A stretch of DNA of 10,948 nucleotides from Bacteroidales bacterium (GCA_016287995.1 JAEEXW010000059.1:1-10948), one strand, 5' to 3'. Numbered from the stretch's first letter, positions 1-7,192 are shown. Program-made: numbers and translations. Notes: generated by a model from the letters alone, not told the origin.

Positions 1-2316
1 CCGGGAACTTTTGTACTTTATATGGAAGACCCAAATCGAAACGATGGTGTTAGCAACATTCCTAACTCTGTTAACGTGGTTTTTGCGCTGAAAACCACGC
101 TGATAATCAATCCTGTAACGGGAGATAATTCGTCGCCGGTGCTTCTAAATTCACCGATGGACAAAGCGGCTTTGAACAAAACTTTTGTTCACAATCCCGG
201 TGCCTACGACCCCGACGGCGACAGTCTTTCTTATAAAATCGGCATTTGTCTTCAACAAGATGCGCAAGAGATTGTCGGATATTCTTTGCCGCCGGTTACC
301 GACAGCATTTACGTCAATCCCGTAACGGGAGATTTCGTCTGGGAAAAACCTGCAAAAATAGGCGTTTATAACGTTGCAATGATAATAGAAGAGTGGAGAA
401 ACGGCATGAAAATCGGTCAGGTTTTGCGTGATATTCAGGTCGAAGTCATCGACACCGACAATCATAGTCCTGAAATTAAAGATAATGCAAGTCATTGTGT
501 AGTAGCCGATTCGGTGCTGTCGTTTCAAGTTTCAGCCACTGACCCTGACGGCGACAAACTTCAAATGTCGGCCTCGGGAGGACCTTTTGTTATGGAGGAT
601 TCTCCGGCTACCTTTACTGTTAACTCTTCTTGGTCAAAACAGCCTATCGGAATTTTTGAGTGGCAGACCACGAGAAGTCATATCAGACGTTTGTCGTATG
701 ATGTATTGGTAAAGGTTGTTGACGAGGATTTTAAAGTGCCGTTAACCTCTTATAAACAAGTACAGGTCAAGGTGATAGCCCCGCCGCCGCATATTACGGA
801 AATAACGCCTACTAATAGTTCTGTAAGGTTAGTTTGGGATAAGGGTGGTAATTATAATGCTGTCGGGTATAGAATTTACCGTTCTAACAAGCCGCGTAAT
901 TATGTGCCTGAACGATGTGAAACAGGTGTGCCGGAGTCATCAGGCTACACATTAGTGGCGCAAATCGGAAACTCCGAAGATACTATTTTCGTGGACGCAG
1001 ATAACGGAAAAGGTCTTACTTCCGGCTTTTTATATTGTTACAAAATTACGGCTATTTTTGCTGATGGAGCAGAAAGTCAGGCCTCAAAATCAGAATGTAC
1101 TACCTTGATACGCGGAATGGTTGCTTTTACAAAAGCCTCCGTTGATTATACCGATTCTGAAAAGGGTTCTATAAGTTTGGAGTGGGTAAAACCGCAAAAT
1201 ATTGATACAATTTCAGTTCCGCCGCCTTATTTTTATGAACTTTTTTCTGCGCATGACGAACAAGGCGGAGTTGATAGAGGAATTTATCATAATCCGTTCG
1301 AAATTCCCGATATTGATTCTGTAAGTTTTGTTGATAAAGAAATTAATACGGAAATCGGCGGCGCAATGTATAGAGTTTGCTTTGTTAATATGGATGCTAA
1401 CGGCGTGTATCAGGAGATAGGTTCGGGGTCTGTAACATCATCGGTATTTTTGAAAGTTGCAGCCGCTGACCGTAAAGTTTTCATAAGCCATGTTTGCGAT
1501 GTGCCGTGGCAAAACGATACTTTCGTAATTTACCGCAAAGATCCCGACAAAACTACATTCGACTCCATAGGATATTCTCTTACAGGAAGTTACGTAGATT
1601 ATAATGTCGTTAACGGAAAGCGTTACGGTTATAAAATGAAAACTATCGGATATTATTCCGCTCCCGACCTTCCTACGCATATTGAAAACTTTTCGCAGGA
1701 GGCTTACGCAATGCCGCTCGATACTGTTGCGCCATGTGTATCTACTCACGTAAAATCCTTCTGTACAGATGTTTATAACTATATTACTTGGAAACCTGAT
1801 ACTGCTTGCGGTCTTGGAATCGAAAAATATTTTCTGTATTATTCCGAAACTTTGAACGGAGAGTTGAGACTTTTGGAAGAGTTTTCTCCGGAGGTTAACT
1901 CTTATAAGCATTATCCGGAATTTGGAATGGCTGGTTGTTATGCTGTTGCGGCTCAGGATTCGGCGGGAAACAAAAGCAAGGTTCAAGAGAGAGTTTGTGT
2001 TGACCAGTGTGATGTTTACCGTCTGCCTAACGTTTTTACCCCTAATAGCGACGGCAAAAACGATTTGTTTCACCCGTATCCTTACCAGTTTGTAGACCAT
2101 ATTGAGATGACTATAACCGACCGTTGGGGAAAAGAAGTTTTTTCGACTACCGACCCCGACATCAACTGGGACGCTACTGACAAGTCAAGCGGAAAACTGC
2201 TTGCAGACGGCGTTTATTTTTATCGTTGTATCGTTTACGAACGCCGTCTTACGGGTTTGGAAACAAGGGAACTGACGGGTTATATAACTATTTTTTCAAA
2301 GAAAACTAAAAATTAA
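1..2316 (+). CDS. Secreted multidomain protein with T9SS type B (gliding motility-associated, CHU_C-type) C-terminal sorting domain; 5' partial
   Basis: The reading frame is open from the first base and codes for typical protein before the first ATG at 22, so the N-terminus and signal peptide lie outside the window. Counting residues from that ATG, two Ca-binding-like DPDGD motifs (63-67, 174-178) mark Ig/cadherin-like modules. A fibronectin III-like region follows at about 256-362, then more beta-sandwich-like segments to about 660. The last ~95 residues (LPNVFTPNSDGKND, then DRWGKEVF and DGVYFYR) match the C-terminal domain that the type IX secretion system uses for export across the outer membrane, in the type B form first named in gliding Bacteroidota. 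Cargo of this kind is usually surface-attached or released, and the modular architecture suggests adhesion or a structural role. No catalytic domain is visible. Eight bases separate it from the TPR gene, so the two are probably co-transcribed. The sorting domain is secure; the biological role is not. Confidence 0.9.
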   Translation, partial: PGTFVLYMEDPNRNDGVSNIPNSVNVVFALKTTLIINPVTGDNSSPVLLNSPMDKAALNKTFVHNPGAYDPDGDSLSYKIGICLQQDAQEIVGYSLPPVTDSIYVNPVTGDFVWEKPAKIGVYNVAMIIEEWRNGMKIGQVLRDIQVEVIDTDNHSPEIKDNASHCVVADSVLSFQVSATDPDGDKLQMSASGGPFVMEDSPATFTVNSSWSKQPIGIFEWQTTRSHIRRLSYDVLVKVVDEDFKVPLTSYKQVQVKVIAPPPHITEITPTNSSVRLVWDKGGNYNAVGYRIYRSNKPRNYVPERCETGVPESSGYTLVAQIGNSEDTIFVDADNGKGLTSGFLYCYKITAIFADGAESQASKSECTTLIRGMVAFTKASVDYTDSEKGSISLEWVKPQNIDTISVPPPYFYELFSAHDEQGGVDRGIYHNPFEIPDIDSVSFVDKEINTEIGGAMYRVCFVNMDANGVYQEIGSGSVTSSVFLKVAAADRKVFISHVCDVPWQNDTFVIYRKDPDKTTFDSIGYSLTGSYVDYNVVNGKRYGYKMKTIGYYSAPDLPTHIENFSQEAYAMPLDTVAPCVSTHVKSFCTDVYNYITWKPDTACGLGIEKYFLYYSETLNGELRLLEEFSPEVNSYKHYPEFGMAGCYAVAAQDSAGNKSKVQERVCVDQCDVYRLPNVFTPNSDGKNDLFHPYPYQFVDHIEMTITDRWGKEVFSTTDPDINWDATDKSSGKLLADGVYFYRCIVYERRLTGLETRELTGYITIFSKKTKN

Positions 2317-2324
2317 AAAAAACT

Positions 2325-3104
2325 ATGAAGTATTTTTTGTTTGTTTTGCTGCTTGCGGCGGGTTTGTCGGTTTCGGCTCAGGACAGAGGGGAACTCGTTA
2401 ACATAGAGTATCTTATAAACAACGGCAGGGGTGAGACCGTTTATCAAGATTTGTGTGAAATCATAAAAAAATACCCAAGGGAAGACAAGGCGTATTTTTT
2501 GAGGGCAAAATATTATTTCTTGACTTCAAATCATAAAGCCGCACTTCAAGATATTGATTTTGCTCTCAAATGCCGCTATAACAATGCTGCTTATCACGAT
2601 TTGAAAGGCGGAATACTTAGTCTCGCTAAAAAATATTTTCAGGCGGGAATGAGTTTTGAAACGGCTTTTAAGACGGATACGGCTTTTGCAAGTTGTCGTT
2701 ACAAAGCCGCAAAAGCATATTTTGATGCCCAAAAATTCGACAAAGCCGAAAACGTTTTGAAAAATTTTGCAGACAATGATTCTTCAAAACTGCTTTTAGC
2801 GGAAATATTTTTTGAAAACGGCGATGTAATTTCAGCACTCAAAACTGTTAACACAGCGGAAAAAAAGTCTGCGGAGTTTTACCGCATACGAGGCATAATT
2901 TACTGTAAAGCAGAAATGTACGAAGAAAGCATAACCGATTTGAATGCCGCTTTGGATTTAAAACCCTCTTTGACGGATATTTATCTCTGGCGCGGACTTT
3001 CGTATTATTTTTCTATGCAGAAACAAAACGCTAAACAAGATTGGAATACGGCTTTGAAATTTAGACATTTTAAGGCAAATGATTATTTAGAAAAATACCG
3101 ATAG
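2325..3104 (+). CDS. Secreted/periplasmic TPR-repeat protein
   Basis: A 259-residue protein with a clear signal peptide: Lys2, a hydrophobic stretch at 4-17, and a likely signal peptidase I site after SVSA (about residue 18, before QD). The rest is helical and reads as about five or six tetratricopeptide-like units of ~34 residues (roughly 53-86, 87-120, 121-150, 151-183, 184-217 and 218-250). The best match is the unit around 184-217, with YRIRGIIYCKAEMYEESITDLNAAL followed by a proline (DLKP) in the turn. TPR solenoids bind proteins and have no activity of their own, so a scaffold or assembly role in the periplasm is likely. The partner is unknown; the secreted T9SS cargo encoded just upstream is one candidate. 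The start ATG lies 8 bases after the upstream stop, in an A-rich leader without a Shine-Dalgarno sequence, as is usual in Bacteroidota. The stop is followed after one base by the next ATG. Confidence 0.85.
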   Translation: MKYFLFVLLLAAGLSVSAQDRGELVNIEYLINNGRGETVYQDLCEIIKKYPREDKAYFLRAKYYFLTSNHKAALQDIDFALKCRYNNAAYHDLKGGILSLAKKYFQAGMSFETAFKTDTAFASCRYKAAKAYFDAQKFDKAENVLKNFADNDSSKLLLAEIFFENGDVISALKTVNTAEKKSAEFYRIRGIIYCKAEMYEESITDLNAALDLKPSLTDIYLWRGLSYYFSMQKQNAKQDWNTALKFRHFKANDYLEKYR

Positions 3105-3105
3105 A

Positions 3106-4137
3106 ATGACACCGATAAACAGATTTTGGCGGAAGACGAAGATTTTTTTCTTTCGTCTGCGTTATAAGCGCATAAATCCGAGGCTTATGATTTACCTTGT
3201 GATGGTGATAATTTCTTCTCTTTTGTGGTTTTTCAACAAGACGGGAAGCACTGTCAATACGGTGGCGGATTACCGCATAGAATATTACGGATTGCCTAAA
3301 AATCATTATCTTTTGCCGGGCTTGACAACCGAGATGCTACATTTGACTGTTTCGGCTAAGGGTTCGTTTTTTTTGACGCTTTCCAATCAGTTGCCGCCGC
3401 TGAGAATAGACCTTTCTAAACTCGATATAAGGCAGTTTCCTGACACGGATTCGTCGTTGAAGTTTATAACTAACGATGATTTGCGTGCGCTTATTGAAGC
3501 ACAGTTGCCTTCTGACTGCAAATGTCTTGCAGTAAAACCTGATACAATAAAACTCGATTTCGGACGCTCGGCTATGAAAAAAGTGCCGGTGGTTTTGGAT
3601 TATGACATCACTTTTGAAAAGCAATACAGGTTTAAGGAAGAACCGATTTTGCAGCCCGACAGCGTTGAAATTTCAGGCTCGGTAAATATTACTGATTCAA
3701 TTCATTGCATCAAGACCGAAAAAGTGGAAGTCTCTGACTTGAAAGAATCGTTTTCGCAAAAAGTAAAACTCTTGGTGCCAAAAGATATTTTTTGTAATTT
3801 GAACTTTTCACAGGTAGATTTTGTGGTGGAAAAATTTACCGGAAACACTGTGGAAGTTCCCGTGCGTTGTATTAATGTTCCAGATTCGGTAAAGTTGAGA
3901 ATTTTTCCGCAAAACATAACTCTGAAATACAATATCGGTTGGGAAAATTTCAACAGCGTTTCTAAGGAAATGTTTGTTGCAATCGTTGATTATAAGGAAC
4001 TTGACGGTGTAAAAAAGCCGAAATTTCTTACCGTTAAACTTTTGAAATATCCCGAAGTTTTCGGGGTAACAAATATCAGTTTTATACCCGAAGGAGTAGA
4101 ATTTTTGGTGGAAAAAAAGGAGGTAGTAGAAGAATGA
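3106..4137 (+). CDS. YbbR-like domain protein, membrane anchored
   Basis: A 343-residue protein with a strongly basic N-terminal segment (residues 6-26), one transmembrane helix at about 27-43 (LMIYLVMVIISSLLWFF), and a long extracytoplasmic beta-rich part. That part reads as about three YbbR-type repeats (roughly 52-152, 158-243 and 248-336), each with the VPV / DSVEISGS-like strands of the family. In Firmicutes the YbbR protein CdaR binds and regulates the c-di-AMP synthase CdaA. In Bacteroidota, YbbR-like proteins are often found next to coaE and their role is not established. The gene begins one base after the TPR stop and overlaps coaE by 4 bp (ATGA), so translation of the three is probably coupled. 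The family call rests on topology, repeat pattern and neighbourhood; a direct link to c-di-AMP here is inference. Confidence 0.8.
   Translation: MTPINRFWRKTKIFFFRLRYKRINPRLMIYLVMVIISSLLWFFNKTGSTVNTVADYRIEYYGLPKNHYLLPGLTTEMLHLTVSAKGSFFLTLSNQLPPLRIDLSKLDIRQFPDTDSSLKFITNDDLRALIEAQLPSDCKCLAVKPDTIKLDFGRSAMKKVPVVLDYDITFEKQYRFKEEPILQPDSVEISGSVNITDSIHCIKTEKVEVSDLKESFSQKVKLLVPKDIFCNLNFSQVDFVVEKFTGNTVEVPVRCINVPDSVKLRIFPQNITLKYNIGWENFNSVSKEMFVAIVDYKELDGVKKPKFLTVKLLKYPEVFGVTNISFIPEGVEFLVEKKEVVEE
4117..4124 (+). promoter_or_regulatory. Strong Shine-Dalgarno sequence for coaE
   Basis: AAGGAGGT lies 9 bases before the ATG at 4134, inside the last codons of the YbbR-like gene. It is a full match to the 16S rRNA tail and stands out here, because the other starts in the window follow A-rich leaders or overlaps without such a site. 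It fixes the coaE start. Confidence 0.6.
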
Positions 4138-4724
4138 TAAAAATCGGTCTGACGGGTGGAATTGGCAGCGGAAAAACTACGGTTTCAAAAATTTTTGAAC
4201 AATTTGGCGGCGCTGTTTTCACTTCTGATTTGCGTGCCAAAATTATTCAAAACGAGAATCCGAAAGCCGTTTTAGAAATCAAAAAACTTTTCGGCGAAGA
4301 TATTTACTTTGGCGGTGTTTTGGATAGAAAACGTGTGGCGGATATAGTTTTTAACGATTCTGAAACTTTGAGAAAACTTAACGAAATTATTCACCCGTTG
4401 GTTTTTGAAGATTTTTCCGATTTTGTGAGTAGAAATGAAGACAAAAAATTTGTTGTTTTGGAAAGTGCGATTTTGGTAGAAAGCGGATTTTACAAGTTTG
4501 CGGATTTTTCGGTTTTAGTTTCGGCAGATATTTCGCTTCGTGTAAAACGCGTGATGGAAAGAGACGGCGTTTCTAAGGAAAAAGTGTTTCAGAGAATGAA
4601 AAATCAACTTTCAGAATCCGAACTGAAACGCAACTGTAAATATGAGGTCTTTAATAACGACATTCAAACAGTTGAAAGTCAAGTGAAAGAGATTTTGCGG
4701 CAAAATAATTTGCTTTTTTTATGA
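4134..4724 (+). CDS. coaE: Dephospho-CoA kinase
   Basis: CoaE catalyses the last step of coenzyme A synthesis in the cytoplasm: ATP-dependent phosphorylation of the ribose 3'-hydroxyl of dephospho-CoA. The 196-residue length is normal for the family. The P-loop GGIGSGKT is at residues 8-15, the SD pair of the substrate-binding region at 31-32, IIHP at 85-88, and an LESAILVESG segment at 109-118 replaces the more usual D-x-PLLFE. The lid/arginine motif VMERDGVS...RM..Q is at 140-158, and the C-terminal CKYEVFNND at 168-176 matches the usual A-D-x-V-I-x-N-x-G region. The start is set by a 4-bp ATGA overlap with the YbbR-like gene and a strong Shine-Dalgarno site. It is the last gene of the tight + strand cluster; the next gene follows after 61 bp and has its own promoter-like sequence. 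Confidence 0.95.
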   Translation: MIKIGLTGGIGSGKTTVSKIFEQFGGAVFTSDLRAKIIQNENPKAVLEIKKLFGEDIYFGGVLDRKRVADIVFNDSETLRKLNEIIHPLVFEDFSDFVSRNEDKKFVVLESAILVESGFYKFADFSVLVSADISLRVKRVMERDGVSKEKVFQRMKNQLSESELKRNCKYEVFNNDIQTVESQVKEILRQNNLLFL

Positions 4725-4740
4725 AACATTTTTATTTTTG
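4709..4740 (+). promoter_or_regulatory. Bacteroidota-type promoter for the lipoprotein gene
   Basis: TTTG at 4709-4712 (-33 element) is followed after 20 bases by TATTTTTG at 4733-4740, a full match to the -7 consensus TAnnTTTG of the Bacteroides primary sigma factor. Transcription would begin near 4746, about 40 bases before the ATG at 4786. The -33 element lies within the 3' end of coaE. This is a consensus match only; such A/T-rich DNA yields chance matches. Confidence 0.5.
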
Positions 4741-4785
4741 CTGCGTTTAATAAATTAAGTGAAACCATAAAAACAGACATTAATC

Positions 4786-5445
4786 ATGAAAAAGTTTTTT
4801 TATTTGTTTCTTATAAGTGGGTTTATGTTGAGTTCCTGCGAATTGGAGGACGAAAATAATCCTAATGGCGGCGGCGGTAATGACGGCGGCGGCAATAATA
4901 ATAATCAGACGGAAGAAGGTTTGGTTCAGCCGTTTAACGTGTCGCTGAATTTTAATACGCTATCTCCTTCTGCATTATCGTCTTTTGATGCTGATGGTTT
5001 GACCGCGGTTGCGGCTAATAGTTCTGCTGCTGATGTAACTCTTTGTTGGCAAAATCAATTTGGATATGTTGTCACATCTCCTAATGGTAGGTTATTAAAG
5101 GAGATGTATTGTTATAATGAGAAAGGTTCTCTTTATGATAATACTAATAATGTAACTATGGTTCAGAATTTGGGTAGTGTTGATATTTCCAATTATAGTG
5201 ATGCAGCATCTCTGAAAGCATTATCTGTTTCATCAGGCAGTATTCCTAATTATGTTGGAGATACAGAACAATTGCCTGAGTTAAAACAGTATTCTCTTAA
5301 AAATCAGGTTCGAGTGAATTCTGGTGATGTTATTGCTTTCCAAAAAGGTAATGTAAAAGGTGTCGGTAAAGTTAGTGGACTTAGTAAAGTTACTAAGAAG
5401 ATAACTTTTTCAGGATATGTTTATTGTCCATCATCGGCAAAATAA
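4786..5445 (+). CDS. Lipoprotein of unknown function with Gly/Asn-rich linker
   Basis: A 219-residue protein with a lipoprotein signal peptide (MKKFFYLFLISGFMLSSC; lipobox LSSC, lipidated Cys18). Acidic residues follow the cysteine closely (E19, E21, D22, E23), which resembles the surface-export signal described for Bacteroidota lipoproteins and suggests display on the outside of the outer membrane. Residues 24-44 form a low-complexity Asn/Gly/Gln linker. The remaining ~170 residues look like a soluble beta-rich domain with an LCWQNQFGYVVTSPNG segment at 86-101, and it is not a family I recognise. Three cysteines (87, 109, 214) lie in the mature domain. It is separated from both neighbours by spacers of 61 and 106 bp, so it is probably its own transcription unit. 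The coding call is good; no function is proposed. Confidence 0.75.
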   Translation: MKKFFYLFLISGFMLSSCELEDENNPNGGGGNDGGGNNNNQTEEGLVQPFNVSLNFNTLSPSALSSFDADGLTAVAANSSAADVTLCWQNQFGYVVTSPNGRLLKEMYCYNEKGSLYDNTNNVTMVQNLGSVDISNYSDAASLKALSVSSGSIPNYVGDTEQLPELKQYSLKNQVRVNSGDVIAFQKGNVKGVGKVSGLSKVTKKITFSGYVYCPSSAK

Positions 5446-5450
5446 TTTTG
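5420..5450 (+). promoter_or_regulatory. Possible promoter for the DJ-1/peroxidase pair, overlapping the lipoprotein stop codon
   Basis: TAATTTTG at 5443-5450 is a full match to the -7 consensus TAnnTTTG and contains the lipoprotein stop codon TAA. A -33-like TTTA (one mismatch to TTTG) lies 19 bases upstream at 5420-5423. Transcription would start near 5456 and put the two hairpins at 5468-5512 in a ~95-base 5' leader of the gene at 5552. This rests on consensus matching only. Confidence 0.4.
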
Positions 5451-5467
5451 CGAATTATGTTTCCAAA

Positions 5468-5512
5468 ACCCCGGAGGGGTGATATATAATAGCCGTGGGT
5501 GTAAACCCACGG
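5468..5512. repeat. Two adjacent hairpins, candidate REP-like intergenic element or leader RNA
   Basis: The first hairpin is ACCCC-GGA-GGGGT (5468-5480, 5-bp stem). A 12-base A/T-rich spacer follows. The second is CCGTGGGT-GTAA-ACCCACGG (5493-5512), a perfect 8-bp stem closed by a loop that would be a GNRA tetraloop in RNA. The G/C-rich block stands out sharply from the A/T-rich surroundings. No T-tract follows the second stem, so it is not a standard intrinsic terminator. The compact double-palindrome layout is like REP-type repeats scattered between bacterial genes; copy number in this genome cannot be seen here. The alternative is a structured leader of the downstream gene. Confidence 0.55.
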
Positions 5513-5551
5513 AACTAATTCCAATAATAAAAAACAAGAAAATAAAAAATA

Positions 5552-6103
5552 ATGAAAAAAGTATATATTTTTTTGGCGGAGGGTTTTGAAACGATCGAAG
5601 CCTTGGGTGCATACGATGTGTTTTGCAGAGGCGGTCTTGATGTTAAAACCGTGTCAATCAACAATAAAAAACAAGTTTCTGCCTCTAACAAAATAAAAGT
5701 TGAGGCTGATAAACTGATTTTGGAAATCAAGGATTTTTCTGATGCAGATTTGCTTTATCTGCCGGGCGGTTATCCGGGTTATGAAAACTTGGCAAAAGAT
5801 GCAACTGTCGGCAGTATTATTAAAAAGCATTACGAGGAAGGAAAACTTTTGGCGGCAATTTGCGGTGCGCCTACGGTTTTGTTGAAAAACAGAATCGGTT
5901 TCGGCAAAAAAGTTACTTCACATTCTTGCTGCAAAGACGAAATGTCAGCAAATTATGTCTACACCGGCAAGCCGATAGAAGAGGACGGAAATATTTTAAC
6001 GTCAATTGGCGCGGGTCATTCTGTTGATTTTGCAATCCGCCTTGTAGAAATTCTTGAAGGAGAAAAAGCCGTTGAAAAAATAAAAAGCGGTATGGAATTG
6101 TGA
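5552..6103 (+). CDS. DJ-1/PfpI family protein (DJ-1/YajL-like)
   Basis: A 183-residue single-domain cytoplasmic protein of the DJ-1 superfamily. The conserved Glu is E16 (LAEGFETIEA), the nucleophile-elbow Cys is C104 in AAICGAP, and H124 in the following TSH motif completes the usual active-site set. LPGGYPG at 70-76 and TSIGAGHSVDFA at 150-161 also match the family. Members of the DJ-1/YajL/ThiJ branch are reported as glutathione-independent glyoxalases (methylglyoxal to lactate), protein deglycases (disputed) or redox-sensing chaperones; sequence alone does not choose among these. Two neighbouring cysteines, C126 and C127, lie just after the catalytic His. The ATG follows an A-rich leader without Shine-Dalgarno, and the preceding 106 bp holds two hairpins. 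The stop overlaps the GTG start of the peroxidase gene by 4 bp (GTGA), so the two are probably translated together. Confidence 0.9.
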   Translation: MKKVYIFLAEGFETIEALGAYDVFCRGGLDVKTVSINNKKQVSASNKIKVEADKLILEIKDFSDADLLYLPGGYPGYENLAKDATVGSIIKKHYEEGKLLAAICGAPTVLLKNRIGFGKKVTSHSCCKDEMSANYVYTGKPIEEDGNILTSIGAGHSVDFAIRLVEILEGEKAVEKIKSGMEL

Positions 6104-7185
6104 AATTTTTTTTCGTGTTTTTCGCGCTTTGGGTAGTTGCCTCTTGTGGAGAAAAACTTCCTCAGTTTTCATACGAACCTGTGCCGTATGATTTGGGTGT
6201 TCCCTTTTTCCCAGATTCGCTCAACATTCCGAAAGACAATCCTATGACTGTTGACGGCGTAAGGCTCGGACGTTATCTTTTTTATGACGGACGTTTGTCA
6301 GGAAATCCCGATAAACCAATGAGTTGCGCAACGTGCCACAAACAAGAACATTCGTTTGAGTGCGGTATGGAGCAATTTCCTGACGGTCGTCCTATTGGTA
6401 ATTCGGGGAAAAAAACGCCTAATGTTATGCTTCCTTTTGTAAATCTTGTCTGGAACAACAACGGCTATTTTTGGAACGGTTTTATTGATAAAAACAAGGG
6501 AAAAAATATCGAAACAACTGTTCCGATGGCAATTACCGCACCACACGAAATGGACGGTCATGTAGAAAATGCCGTCAAAATGATAAAAAAAGACAAATTC
6601 TATCGGGAACTTTTTTATAAGGCTTTCGGTACGACAGAGGTTAATATCGATTTGATTTCTAAGGCAATAGCGCAATTTGTAAGAAGTTTGGTGAGTTTCA
6701 ATTCGCGGTTTGACAGGTTTATGGCAGGAGAAGTTCAATTAACAAAAAGCGAAATGCGCGGCTTAATGCTTTTCACGACCGAAGGTGCTGATTGTTTTCA
6801 TTGTCACGGAAGCCCCGCTTTGCCTCTTTGGACTACGAATCTTTTTATGAACAATGCCAAAGATATTGATTTTGAGGGACAAAACGACCGTTCAAAAGTT
6901 ACGGGCAATCCTATGGACAAAGGTAAATACAGAGTGCCGACGCTTAGAAATATCGAATTTACAGCACCTTACATGCATGACGGACGTTTTAAAACGTTGG
7001 ACGAAGTTTTGGATTTTTATAACAACGGACTAAGACGCTCACCTTATATTGACCCGTTGTCAATAAACACCAATCACGGAGGTATGCATTTAAGTGATAG
7101 GGATTTAGCGGATTTAAAGGCATTTTTACTGACTCTTTCTGACACCGCATTTATTAGTGATAGACGGTTTTCTAATCCGTGGTAA
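6100..7185 (+). CDS. Di-heme cytochrome-c peroxidase (CcpA/MauG family), lipoprotein
   Basis: The 361-residue product should reduce hydrogen peroxide to water with electrons from a periplasmic donor. Two c-type heme sites are present: CATCH at 76-80 and CFHCH at 232-236, each in its own cytochrome-c fold domain, as in bacterial cytochrome-c peroxidases. Family segments include GRYLFYDGRLSG (58-69), TVPMAITAPHEM (140-151) and the C-terminal PTLRNIEFTAPYMHDGRF (280-297). The start is GTG within the GTGA overlap with the DJ-1 gene; it gives a short lipoprotein signal ending in VVASC (lipidated Cys16), so the enzyme should be membrane-anchored on the periplasmic side. A later start would remove this signal. 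Heme attachment needs a cytochrome c maturation system encoded elsewhere. MauG-type oxidation of another protein is the alternative activity within the family. A long terminator hairpin follows the stop. Confidence 0.92.
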   Translation: MKFFFVFFALWVVASCGEKLPQFSYEPVPYDLGVPFFPDSLNIPKDNPMTVDGVRLGRYLFYDGRLSGNPDKPMSCATCHKQEHSFECGMEQFPDGRPIGNSGKKTPNVMLPFVNLVWNNNGYFWNGFIDKNKGKNIETTVPMAITAPHEMDGHVENAVKMIKKDKFYRELFYKAFGTTEVNIDLISKAIAQFVRSLVSFNSRFDRFMAGEVQLTKSEMRGLMLFTTEGADCFHCHGSPALPLWTTNLFMNNAKDIDFEGQNDRSKVTGNPMDKGKYRVPTLRNIEFTAPYMHDGRFKTLDEVLDFYNNGLRRSPYIDPLSINTNHGGMHLSDRDLADLKAFLLTLSDTAFISDRRFSNPW

Positions 7186-7192
7186 AAGATTT

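Noticed and set aside
1438..2100. 220-codon open frame on the - strand
   Set aside because: It lies antisense inside the T9SS cargo gene, has no recognisable protein features, and arises from codon bias of the real gene.
5485..5490. TATAAT between the two hairpins as a sigma70-type -10 box
   Set aside because: The main Bacteroidota sigma factor does not use the TATAAT box, and no matching -35 TTGACA is present.
5493..5512. Intrinsic terminator for the lipoprotein gene
   Set aside because: The stem is good but AACTAATTCC follows instead of a T-tract, so it was called a repeat or leader structure.
5421..5730. Short - strand frames across the hairpin region
   Set aside because: Their translations come from the hairpin block and A/T-rich spacer; the product is hydrophobic low-complexity without start signals.
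6298..6738. 146-codon open frame on the - strand
   Set aside because: It is antisense to the di-heme peroxidase, whose heme motifs and family match are clear.
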